A stretch of 64,000 nucleotides of DNA from Diplolepis rosae (lineage: Eukaryota; Arthropoda; Insecta; Hymenoptera; Diplolepididae). Below, one piece after another: positions 1 to 12,600 of this stretch (position 1 is the stretch's first letter; every line of letters begins with the position of its first letter). The position numbers were made by a program, and so were the translations under genes. The notes below the pieces were generated by a model that saw only the letters and a list, made by a program, of their open reading frames with translations, had not been told where the DNA came from and ran no database searches. The stretch is taken from contig JAPYXD010000723.1 of the NCBI GenBank assembly GCA_030998225.1, forward strand, positions 23,205,501 to 23,269,500, written 5' to 3'.

Positions 1-370
1 TGTGCCTTCATTCCTAACATGGTTACTTATTGATCCAGCCTCGTACATGTATATAAACGCTCGCACGCAATACAGAAATAAATAACTGAGTATATCTGGA
101 ACTCGGTTGTATGCTGATTTTAAAAAATATTGGAATTTGTGAGACAGTCGATACGACGTGTCTTAAAGATGTTCTTATACCAATAATATTAACAAAGTTT
201 ATCTGAAAAAAAAACATGAAAAATAAAGATACACTATTTATTGAAGTAATGAGTGCAAAAACCAATATAGGCATATTTTTCTGGCTTCTTGACGAATACG
301 GTAATGCGGTATTTAGAACCGGAATAAATATATTTCTGTCTTAAATTTCTCAGTTTTGTTTTTTAAATAG
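1..370 (+). other. Laminin gamma intron upstream of the first visible exon
   Basis: AT-rich, stops in every frame, no exon recognised. It ends in a pyrimidine-rich acceptor. Confidence 0.7.
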
Positions 371-630
371 ATGTCGTCCTGGATTTTTCCATCTCGCACT
401 TGAAAATGAGTTTGGTTGCACCCCATGTTTCTGTTACGGCCATTCTGTACTTTGCAAGCCAGCAAAAGGTTACTCGAAAACAGCAATCGAGAGTGCTTTC
501 GTCAGAGGAAACGAACGTTGGACAGCTGGAGTTTCTACTGGGACTCCCATTCCTCTTGTTTATGATGCACTCACCCAAACCATATCAGTATCTGCTTCAG
601 ATCGTGATAATGTTTATTTTCTCGCCCCTG
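371..630 (+). CDS. LanB2: Laminin gamma exon a: end of LE module and start of L4 domain
   Basis: Acceptor TTTTAAATAG precedes it and GTCAGT follows. The first base completes a codon from an unseen upstream exon. It reads CRPGFF...[11 protein letters not shown] (LE module), then the start of laminin IV-A up to ...NVYFLAP. Confidence 0.93.
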
Positions 631-3600
631 GTCAGTTTTCATATATTTTAATCCAATTTTATGATAACGGGTCTACCAGCGTGTTCTTTTTTTTTTACTT
701 TTTTTCTACATTTTTATACTTTTGTCTCTTTTTTCAAGTTTCTTCTCGGAGAAGTTTGAATTGTAATATTAAAATGTTTCCAACTTTTTCTGGGAGCTAG
801 TTATCTTTAGGAAGCTATTATACAGCATAAAGGCTGTGAACGGTATGAATAATGCCTCAAACAGAAGATTTAAGAATCCAGTTTGAATCGTGGCGAAAAT
901 TTTATTCAGAACTGCCCATTTAATATAAAAGTCACTTTGTGTATGTACGAGTGTTTGCAACTTTTTCCAAAATGCCTTTCAATTTACAGAAAAATAACTT
1001 ATAATGGAGATTTTTTGCAGTAAAATATTGAAATTTGGAAAATCTGTAAGACTTTTATAAGTTATAGCAAATTTGAACATAATAATTATATAGCAAAGTT
1101 TTAAATCGTTTTTTAAACTTGTAGTATTTTTACTATGAAAATTTTTTAGTTATTAAGGAATAATTATCATTATACTTAGATTTGTCATCTAAATTCTAAA
1201 TATGTTTAAGAATCATTATTGTTGAAATTAATTTCTCTTTCACTGTGCGCTGTTTTCCTTCGATATATGTTGTAAATGTCGAAATCTTCTTTTATTTCTT
1301 GAACCTCTTACAATAAAGTATTACTTGGTATCACTGGCAGGCCTGTAATTTTTATTTAATATTTTCATCGCTTTATTCTACTTAATCATGTTATTATCAT
1401 TTCTGTATGGTGTAGAAAGATTTCTTGGTGATCAAAGAGCGTCTTACAATCAAGACTTCATCTTCTCTTTGAGGATTGGTGAAACCGGACCTGCGCCAAC
1501 CGCTCGAGACATAATATTTGAAGGTGGAAATGGCGAGCAGATAACGCAACCCATTTTTGGTCAAGGAAATCCCTCACCGACTGTCACGGTAACAATTCTC
1601 TGCGTTTTTAAACATTCTATGTTACAAAATTTAAATATATTGTCTGAGGGCATGTATGACGCCGCTGGTACACTGACTTAATTAAAAAGATTATTTTTTT
1701 ATTATTGATCAATCTAAAGAGAAGTTATGGGACCTGTATTGGCAGATTCTTCATTATATCCCAAAATTCCAGCAAGAAATAACCATTATTAGCGAAAAAA
1801 GTTGCGAAAACTGAACTCAGTAAAATAATTTTTTTATAGTCTTTTGACCGATGTCATACATGCCCTTAAAGTATGCTTTGCATATTTTTAAATTTTATAA
1901 CAGAATTGAATTTTCATAATCACAATGTATTTGAAAATGTTTACAGCCTCAACAGTTTAGATTTAAATTACATGAACACCCCGACTATGGCTGGCAACCA
2001 AGACTTTCTTCTCGAGCATTCATTTCAATCCTGTCAAATCTAACTGCAATTAAAATTCGTGGCGCATATACTCATCAAGGTAAAATATCAACCGTCTAAA
2101 GTAATTAATAATAATTTAAATTAGTTTTGACTCTACATGGATTAACTAACCTAACGCATTGGTAGAAAAAAATTTAAACATCTGTTTAGAAAATTGAAAA
2201 TATCTCGGATAAGAAAACCAATTTCGAAAATTTGATGTTGATCACACACTGAGCCTAAAATTAATGATAGTTGAAAAATAATGTCCCCATGTGGATCACA
2301 GCTTTCTAGCATATCAAGTTTTTAAAATTTGTTTTTTTTTTTTATTCAGGTCGAGGATTTCTGGATGATGTCAAGCTTGAAACAGCACATCGCGGGGCAG
2401 CAGGAGAGCCAGCAGATTGGGTGGAACATTGTCAATGTCCAACTGGCTACGTAGGCCAGTTTTGTGAATCATGTGCTCCAGGTTATCATCATGATCCACC
2501 AAACGGAGGACCTTTTGCTCTTTGTGTACCTTGTAACTGTAATGGCCATGCGGAAATTTGTGAAGCTGAAACAGGTAAAATTGCCCTGAATTATTTTCTA
2601 AATGACTTTTTTTCTTAGCTTTTTGTAAGAAATTTACACCTATTTAAAAAAATACATTCGATATTTCAATCAAATCAAACTTAACCTTTGTAAATTATTA
2701 ATACTTATCATTATAAATAAATTTCAAGCTCAGAATATATTCATAGAGTGAAACACTCAATGAAATTCTGGGGCTTCATGTGAAATAGAATTTCTCAGCT
2801 TTAAATACTTCTGAACGCAAAAGCAATTATAAGAAAAATGAACTCGTCTTCTATGCAAGATTCCGCATTTATTATAATGATAGGTTTTCTACAGATGCAT
2901 TCAAATTTGTGATATTTGTTGTTTTTGTCGCAGCAGCTATAACATGAGCTTCATTTTCACAAATAATATATCTTGCTAGATTTCTTATTGGACTACAAAA
3001 AATAGGTATCGCCAAACTTTATCATAATTAAGAATTACATGAAACCTTGACAATTTAGTGAGTGTTGTATACTTTTGTCTTTATACAGTATTTGTTATTG
3101 AGATACGACTTTAGGTTCAAATTTCTCGGGAGCCACATTTTTCAAATCCTTTATTAAACAATTTTAAAAACGTACTCTTACTTCCCTACAACTGAATAAC
3201 TTTGCAGGTCAATGTATTTGCCAGGACAACACAGCTGGGAATAATTGTGAGCTTTGCGCTCGTGGATATTATGGCCATCCTTTAAAAGGAACTCCTACGG
3301 ACTGCAAACCCTGCCCTTGTCCTGATAATGGACCTTGTATTCTTCTAGGAAATAATCCAGACCCAATCTGTTCGGAGTGTCCTGTTGGTAGAACAGGTAC
3401 GTGGGAATAATTAAAGATGTAATAGCAATAAATTGTATGTAATTTTATAAGTATATGTGATATTTTTAGGAATATATAGGGGGTATAAATATAATTCTTT
3501 CAAGTAATGAAGGAATTAATATTGCGTATAAACATGTTTTTTTTCACATCTTATATTATATTATATAATATATAATATGATATGATATTATATAATATAT

Positions 3601-6600
3601 AATATCTTTATAAGTATTTCTAGTAAACATATAAAAGTGAATAAATTTCCTCAGGTCCAAGGTGTGAAACCTGTTCAGATGGATACTTTGGAAATCCTGA
3701 AAAAGGAATAGCTTGTCGACTATGTGACTGTAACAACAATATCGATTTAAACGCTGTACGAAATTGTAACCATGAAACTGGCGAATGTCTTAAGTGTGTG
3801 AATAACAGCGCTGGTTTTCACTGTGACGAGTGTCTCCGAGGTATATATATATTTATTGTAATAGAATTAAAAGGAAAATATCTTATTATTAAATTCTTCT
3901 ATTTAAATACATATCTATCAACCCAAAAAACCTTAAGTTATCTATCAAAAAATATTTACTCACTTGAAAAAACCCAGATATATTAGAAAATTAGAAATTA
4001 GAAAACTAACAAGAACCTGGTGTTATCAGAAAATTGCTTTTCATTGTTGAATTTAGCAGCCTGTTGAAGATTTTTTAATATCGGGTTTGTCACTTTAATG
4101 TATTTAATTTTCTAGGATATTATGGGGACGCTCTGTCTGATAGGAAAGAAGATGGTTGTAAATTGTGCCAATGTTTTCCTCCTGGAACAATTGAACTTGA
4201 CGACGGAAGTGTTGCTCCTTGCGATCAGCTTAGTGGGCATTGTATTTGTAAACCACATGTTACTGGGCGAAACTGTGACAAATGTGAAGACGGATACTAC
4301 CAAATTATGAGTGAAGAGGTAGATTCTTATGAAGTATTCTCAGATTCTTATTTCCATCAACACTGATTTCACTTGGTTAAACATTAAAGGTATTGTTCTC
4401 ATTGAAAATGTATAAGAATGAATCTTCCTTTTCGATTTCTCCAATAAAAAAGCATATACAGAAATAATTTTACCAACAAAAGCATTTATTAATTATGCAA
4501 AAATAATATATAATAAAAATAAAATTTAAAAAATAATTAATCTGAACAACAAGTTTGACTAATTTGAATAAGTTTATTATTGAGTTTCGTTTCTTTCGCA
4601 TAATAAAACATATTGTCACCGAGAAAATTTTTTCGCAAACATGCTTTTTTACTGCAAAAATTATAAAGTAAAACGCCTACATTTTTCATGAGAACAATTC
4701 CCTCAGTTTTTGAGAAAGTAAAGGTAGCTATTGATGAAGTGAAATTACCTAATTCTTCTCAATTCTTTAACTGTAGAACAGTTGAATAATTTAAATATTA
4801 TTTTAAAACCATTACGGGTAAGGTCCTCTAAAGATAATCTCATTTCAAAAAATGAAAAAGGTACTTTTGAGATATTTCATTGTTAAATTTATACAAATTT
4901 AAAAGGAAGCTCCAATGAAAAATACTGGGAGTGATGTTACAAAAATCAAGTAGATAAGAGTCGTTGCCAAAAAGTTGTGAAATTTAAGTCTTAGCAGTTT
5001 CACACACTTTTTTTATTCATTTTTGTCAATAATATTGTACGAAAGTAGTTTTTCAATAACATCTTCCCATCTTCTGTAAGCCGAAAAAATTAATTTTTAA
5101 AAATACTTAAATATGAACTTACTTCGTACCATTCAATTTGCAAATACTACGAGGGGCACTGTTTATATTTTGAGTGTAATAATGAAAAACAGTAATTTGT
5201 CATCAAAAATTGCTTTACTGTTTTTCAAAGTATTCTCTTTTATTATCTATATACTTTTGCATGGTTTCGAACCATGTGTCATAGCATTTTTGCACCAATC
5301 GACTCTTGCATCTTTTTGAGCTTTTGTCAAATTATGTGGGATCCAACGAAAAAAAATCTTTTTCACGGCTAAATCTTTATGCCATATTTTATATGACGAT
5401 CTTGCATTATCAGTTTCTGCACAGCATTAATGTTTTCTGGCCGAACAACTGATTGGCCACGATTAAACTAGTTATACCAGCGTTTCACAGTGGCATAGGA
5501 TGGGGCTTCATCGCCAAAAGTGGAAATAAGTTGATCGATGCATTCTTGTCTTGATAATCCACATCGAAAGTCGTAATAAATGATCGCACGAAAATTTTCA
5601 CGAGTCAATTCCAGTTTTTTGTTGAGACACAAATTTCAAGTCACTGTAAATAACACATATAACGCTCGAATGACAAAACGTTCTAAAGGTGCTTAGGCTC
5701 AAAAATGCCAAACTTTGCAGTGCAAATGTCAAATGGTACATGAGAACGCTTAGTGTTGCCAAGGCTCAAAATATAAATACTGCCCCTCGTACAAATAACA
5801 AATAAAACAACTAAATAAATGAAGAAGAAAAAAAACGAAGACGACCCCAAAAACCCTTACCTTTCTTTTTTTTTCTTTCGTAATATCTCAAATTATACTT
5901 AGTTTTCAGACTTTTAAAAGGATAATTGAGTTTTTCTCCCATTGAAGTAGTTTTTGATAAAATTTCAAAATCTTAGGTCTGTTTGGCTAAAAACGGAAAC
6001 TTAATTAATGTCATGGTGTATATTTGAAAAGCGTGTTCATTATTTAGTCTTGTTACAAAAGTAATTTTTGATCTTTAAAACTGATATTTTTGTTCTTTTT
6101 TTAGATAGAAAAGAGAAAAACAGATTTCAGCTAATTCCAAATATTTTTTTCTATTATCCAAAGTTTACAAATTTTTGGCATTGACATTTAAATAAGATCT
6201 TATTTTCATCCTCAAATCAAATTTTGAAGCTAAGATTTTGCCAATAGGAAGAACAAAAAGAAAGTCTTTATAATTTATTTATAATGTTGTTACGACAATG
6301 TCTATGTCGTGTGTTGAAGATGTATTTATGATACTAAGCGATATCACCAATATATCTTGAAAATACGAATATAGATATTGTTGTAACGACGTTTTAATAG
6401 TGTCTTAATCCATTCGATTTATGAAGTCAAAATTACATTGTCGTGCACTGGAAAACCAATATGGCGGATTTTATTCAAAAAATTACCGAAAATTTGAATT
6501 TTTTTTTTTTTATTCTTTTCTTTCAAATGGATAAAGCATATTGATCTATTTCAAACTATGGACAAAGGTGGACAAAATAGTTGTAGTTTATGAAAAATAT

Positions 6601-9600
6601 TTTTTGGTCCAGCTCCCTATGTTTTATCTTTTCCAAAATGGCGGAAAACTATGGAAATTTGGAAAAATATATCAATAAAATTCTGTGTATTATCCAATTA
6701 TCTTAGAAATGTCATGAAAAAACGCGTATTTTTCCAAATTTCCATTGTTTTCCGCCATTTTGGAAAAGATAAAACATAGGGAGCAGGACCAAAAAATATT
6801 TTGCATAAACTACAACTATTTTGTCCACCTTTGTCCATAGTTTGAAATAGATCAATATGCTTTATCCATTTAAAAAAAAAGAATAAAAAAAAAAAAATTT
6901 CAAATTTTCGATACTTTTTTTAATAAAATCCGCCATATTGGTTTTCCAGTGCACGATAATGTAATTTTGACTTCATAAATAGAAAGAGGAGACCCAAAAA
7001 CATTATGTATACAAGGTTTGGTCATGATATATTCCCTTTTTCGCTTTATCAACAAGGGCCAAAAATGAGTTAAAAAGTCTGTGATTTTGGGCGTCAATGG
7101 GTTAAAATCGTTTTTAATTTTTTGCACCCTTTGCGTACTTTGAAAGCTTTAATTTTTTACAGGGTTGTACGGCCTGCAATTGCGATCCTGAAGGATCGTA
7201 CAATCGCACTTGTGATAATGTGTCTGGACAATGTCACTGTCGTCCTGGAGTTACTGGTAAAAGATGCGACGCATGTCTGCCTTACCAATATGGATTTAGT
7301 CGGGAAGGTTGCAAAACTTGTGATTGTGATATTATTGGTTCTCAAGATCTTCAATGCGACATCAACGGGCAGTGTCCTGTGAGTATTATTCTAAAAAAAC
7401 AAAACTTGACATAAGAGCCGTATTTTTGCTGTCACTCTGACTTGAATCAAAACTATTAAAAAATTTATTACCCATTAAAAAACTGATTTATTTTATAGAT
7501 GTAAAAAATCACTAGTAATGATTTGTCTTATAATAGTAATTTTTGCATTATCAATAATATCAACTCGCTTTCAACAAGATTCAGTAGGAAAAATAATGTT
7601 CTTCTCGAAAAAGGTTCATTTAGAGCATATTTAATGCGATTTTTTTTGACAATACTAATTATTAGTTCTTACTTATTTCTTTTTTTAAATAATATTAATA
7701 CTGAGATCTGTAGTTTTGATACAGTAAAACAATTATTTACTTAAGTGTAAAATTGTTACAATCATGCATATCTTTAAGAATTTTTCCTTAATGATTATAA
7801 ATTTAATAATTATTCATATATCTCGATAAAACTTCAATATTAGTTTACTTTTAATAAAATCTAGTGAGAAGAAATCCTTTTTGCAAAAGAAAATGTCCAG
7901 TTTGGGCATTTAAAAAATATGTTTGCTATAAAAAAATGAATCGGTTTTAATGATCCTTCTGACTCGGGTCAAGCCGTCAATGTTTTAAGAAGCTTGATCT
8001 ATATAATTATAAAGTGTATTGACGTCATTGATAAATATTTCAAACTGAACTTGGCTCTCCTGAAAATTTGTTAAAATATATTGAGCGATACTCAGTTTAT
8101 TGTAGATTGCAAATCGAGAGAAAGATGGTACTGTCTGCAAATATAGATGGAGCGAAATTGAGTGGAGGCGTTGAATTTTTGGCAAACCAAAAGTAAAAAG
8201 TTGTAGTTTTTATATCTATCAGAGAAATGTGTCCAAGTATTGAAAAATCAGCCTAATGTAATTAACGAACACCTCCTAATCGAAATTACTTATTTTTCGT
8301 AATTGTTTTCAGTGCTTGACAAATGTAGAAGGAAGACGCTGTGATCGTTGTAAGGAAAACAAGTTCAATCGTCAGTATGGATGCGTTGACTGTCCTCCTT
8401 GCTACAATCTTGTTCAAGACGCAGTTGACTCTCATAGACGACGTCTTGCTAATTTAGAAGATACGCTTAGGAAAATTAACAGTAGTCCAACAGTTATAAA
8501 AGATTCAGACTTCGAAAAGGAACTAAAAAATGTTCAGCAGAGGATCAGTGAGCTTTTGGAAGTTGCAAAGCAGGGATCTGGAAGTTAGTATTGATTTTTT
8601 ATTTGATTAATATGATTTTAAAAAAAGGCGATTCATAAATTCTACTGATAATAATTTTTTTCTAGGTGATAAGAAAACTTTAGTTGAACAGCTTGATGAC
8701 TTGAAAGATGAGCTGAATGAGATTGACGAAATTTCGCAGAATGTCGACATAACTGCTAACAAGGCTCAAAAAATTGCAATGCAAGGTCAGATGAGCATCG
8801 ACGAAGCTGAAAAAGTACTTGATAAAATATATGAAAAATTAAGCGTAAGTTTTTAACTCAATTTTATTCCTTGCTATCTCTAATAGTTTAAACACATGAA
8901 AAACTATTGTTTTAAATTAATTATTCAAATTCAGGAAGAAGAGGACTATTTAGATGTCGACGGACAAACAGCATTGAAGGATGCTCGAAAACGCGCAGAA
9001 CAAGTGGGTCAACAAAACCAAGAAATGACTGATATAGCAAAAGAAGCGAGAAGCTTCGCTGAATTGTAAATAAAGATACACATCTTAAAATTTTTCCATT
9101 CAAGTTAAAGGAAATTTAAATCTATATAACTTGAATTCTTGCTTATAGGCATGTTAGCGAAGTAAAGAAGATTCACGAACTCGCAGAACTAGCTCTTAAT
9201 AATTCGATGGAAGCCTACAACTTAGCGAAAAAAGCCATCACAATGAATTCAAACATCAGGTAAATAAGTTAAACTATTGTTTATGTACTTATCATTGTCA
9301 GTATCTGACTTTTAAATATATATATATATATATGTTTATTCTGCCACTGTAAACAGATATTGCATACAATAATTACCTGAGCATTCTAATTTGCAATGAT
9401 TGAAGTCGCCTGAAGATAATAAAATTTTGACGCTAGCCTTCTAATAACCACTTGTGAAATATATATTTCAGAGATATTTGATGATCACCATCATAATACT
9501 AAAATTGAAAAACGTAGTCTTCATTTCAAATGAAAATCTGCAGAGATTGAATAGAAATTTAGTCTTATTATTTGTTGATTTCAATTTTTAATTTATATCC

Positions 9601-12600
9601 AATTTAGAAACTTATGAGTCTAAATTTTCCTGCAATTATAAAATTTTACACCTCATAACTCTTTTCTTAATTTGTACAATAAATGTTTATATAAATTAAA
9701 ACTTTTACAGTGACGAGATTAGAAATCTTGATCATCAACTTCGAATTTTGGGAGATCGCTTTAGTGAAGTGAAGAATCTGACTGATGCTGCAGCTGCTAA
9801 ATCAGCAAATGTCTCCGATGAAGCTTTACGATTACTTATTCAAGATATTATTTTGCCTAAAGTAGATATAATAGATTTACAAAGTAAAGTGGATATAATC
9901 ATTGAGGAAGTAAGTGCATTTTATTTTATTTTGACAAAAGAAAGCATTAGTTTGAAAAATGTACATATATTCACGAGATTCGAATTTAATCAACTTTTCA
10001 GGGTCAAAAACTCAAAGAAACAGCACAATTACTTTTAGAAGTAAATGAACGGTTACTAAAAGAATCTGCAGAGAAAGTGAATGAAGGTAATAGGTTACTC
10101 GAAAAAGCTCAGGACCAGCATATAGCAACTGCCGAATTACTGGCTGAAGTTGATGGATCGAATGCTAAAGCAGAAGAAGCTGTTAACCGTGGAGCTCAGA
10201 CTCTGAAAGAAGCTGTGCAAACTCTTCAGAAACTAAGTGGTAAAATCGGCTTTTTAAACATTAAAATGAAATTATACTGCATTTAAATTTTTATGTTTAT
10301 TTTCTTTAACCACTTTCAGAATTTGACTCTGAGGTTAAACGAGAACGAATTAAGGCTCAAGACGCTTTGAGGACCATAGATACTACTGAAAAATTAGTAT
10401 ATGATGCTATGAGAAAAGCTAATGAAGCTCAAACTGCTTTGAAAGATTCAGAACGCAATGCAATTGGTGCTCGCGATCTTGCAAAACTAGCTCAGGTAAG
10501 TAGATACTTATAAGTGTATTTTTTTTCCTAATTTAGAATATCCATAACACTTATTTAAATAAGGGTTTACAACGTTGAAAAATACTTTCTTTGAAAAAAG
10601 GAACGCTTTGACTCCGCTGGGTATCGAGCCCAAAACCTTTAGATTGCTGGTCGAATACTCAATTTTTGACCTTTACCATCAAAACAGAACTAGCAATTTT
10701 TTTTTTCTAGCGTTGAAAGGTTTTTCAATTTGACGCTTCTTAAATTTCAAAATATTTTTTAATAAAAACTGTTTATAAACTTACGTCTTGTTATTGTTTA
10801 TAAATCTACACAAAAAAAATTTATTTTGTGACTTTTCAAACTTTTTACGTCCTGCAAAGTTTGGACAAGAAATTTACGCGTTTCCCACAATAAATTAATC
10901 AAATAATGGAAACATTAATCAAGATAGTAAGTATAAATTTTATTTTCATTTTTCTGACCATACAAGTTTTATTTAATTATTTTGTAGATAAATGCAGAAA
11001 AAGCCAGCGGAAATGCAAATAATATCAGAGTTGAAGCGAATAAAACAAAAATGGAAGCTATTCGATTGGGAAATGAAGCTGAAAAGTTGCACACTAGAGT
11101 CGACAATACGGAATTATTAATCAAACAATATGAATCTCAAGTGCAAAAAGATGTCAATGTGACACATGAGGTAAATGTTATTAGGTGTATGTAAAAATTA
11201 ATTCGCTACTCTTTCATAAATTTTCAAACTTTTTTTATAAAAAATACTAGAAGGACTTTCATCAACAAAATAATTTTTGCTATTTTAAATTACCTTGAGC
11301 CATCCATCGTGCAGCCAATGAATTTTACTGTAGTAAAAACAGCGGTCTTGAATCGATAAAATCACCAATGCTTTTTTGGACATCTTTTGAAGTGTGTATT
11401 GGCCAAATGATGTTAGAGCTATTAAAACAAGTGTCAATCGAAACGGACCATATCTGATGAATATGATACATGTGGGAGATTTCCCCAACCCAAATCAAAG
11501 ATTGCTCTCTGAGTTATTTTTGCATCATCCGATCGAGTGTTGACATGCAGCAAGATGACTTTTTCGGTTATTTTACCAGTAAAAGGTCTCTTTCACTCTG
11601 ATTCATCTCTCTGTTTGATGCGTAGCTCTTGATACACTACGCTTTTGATATTTCACCAAGCGTGAAGCAACATCTTGTTGACTTGGATTTTAGATGTCGT
11701 TAGTTTTTCATGATCAAAACGAAGAGATGGGTATATCAAAAGCCGTTTGTTATTACCCTGGCACAATATATAGAACACTCATTGACCTTTCTTCTAAATC
11801 TTCCTCTTTTTGTGTAATTAAAAGAAAATGGATCGTCAAGTAACTTTGAACTGTATAGCATGATGCTTTTCTATTGGGTTGTCCAAGAAGTAATTGCCGA
11901 TTTTTTCATACAAATTAAGCACATTTTTTAAAATACAAGAAATGAACTTTAATTAATGATATATTTTCCATTTTGTTTTATGACCTTTTGCCATCTTCCT
12001 AGCAACTTTATGATTCCATGCTCATAGAACTTCTGGTCTTTATCGGCAAAAAATGAACCAAGTGCGATTTCACAGCTTCATCATCATTGAAAGTTTTACT
12101 ATTCAAGGAGTTCTTCAAAGATTGAAATAAATATTAATCTGATGGTGCAAGTTCAGGGCTACATGGTAGATGTAATATCACTTCTCAACCAAGCCTTAAC
12201 AATTTTTGGCGAGTGGCTAAAGATATGTGTGGTGTAGCGTTATCATGGTGAAAAATTACACCTTTACGTTTGACCAATTCTGGCCGTTTTTTTTAACCGC
12301 TGCGTTCAATTTGTTCAGCTGACAACAGTAGACATCCGAACTAATCGTTTGATTCCTTGGAAGCAGCTCAAAAAGTACCACACATTTCCAATCCCACCGC
12401 GCAATTCGTTTGTAAAGCAAGCTAAGAGTAACAGCTAATAAATGCCAGAAAGAAAAAATCATGACATTGAAAGAAACCATTCATTCATCACTTAAAAATT
12501 ATGTATAGGCGGATGGATATTTTTATTTAAAATTAACTTTCAGAATCGGTAAAAAGTAGAGTAGTGAATTAATATGTACACTTGATATATTTCAAAATAA

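Larger units (their letters stand above)
4319..7162 (+). other. Largest laminin gamma intron, TE-bearing
   Basis: A 2.8-kb intron between LE exons. It holds the mariner derivative (5150-5789) and the foldback repeat (6418-6980). 4319-5147 and 5792-6417 are AT-rich with nothing recognised. Confidence 0.85.
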
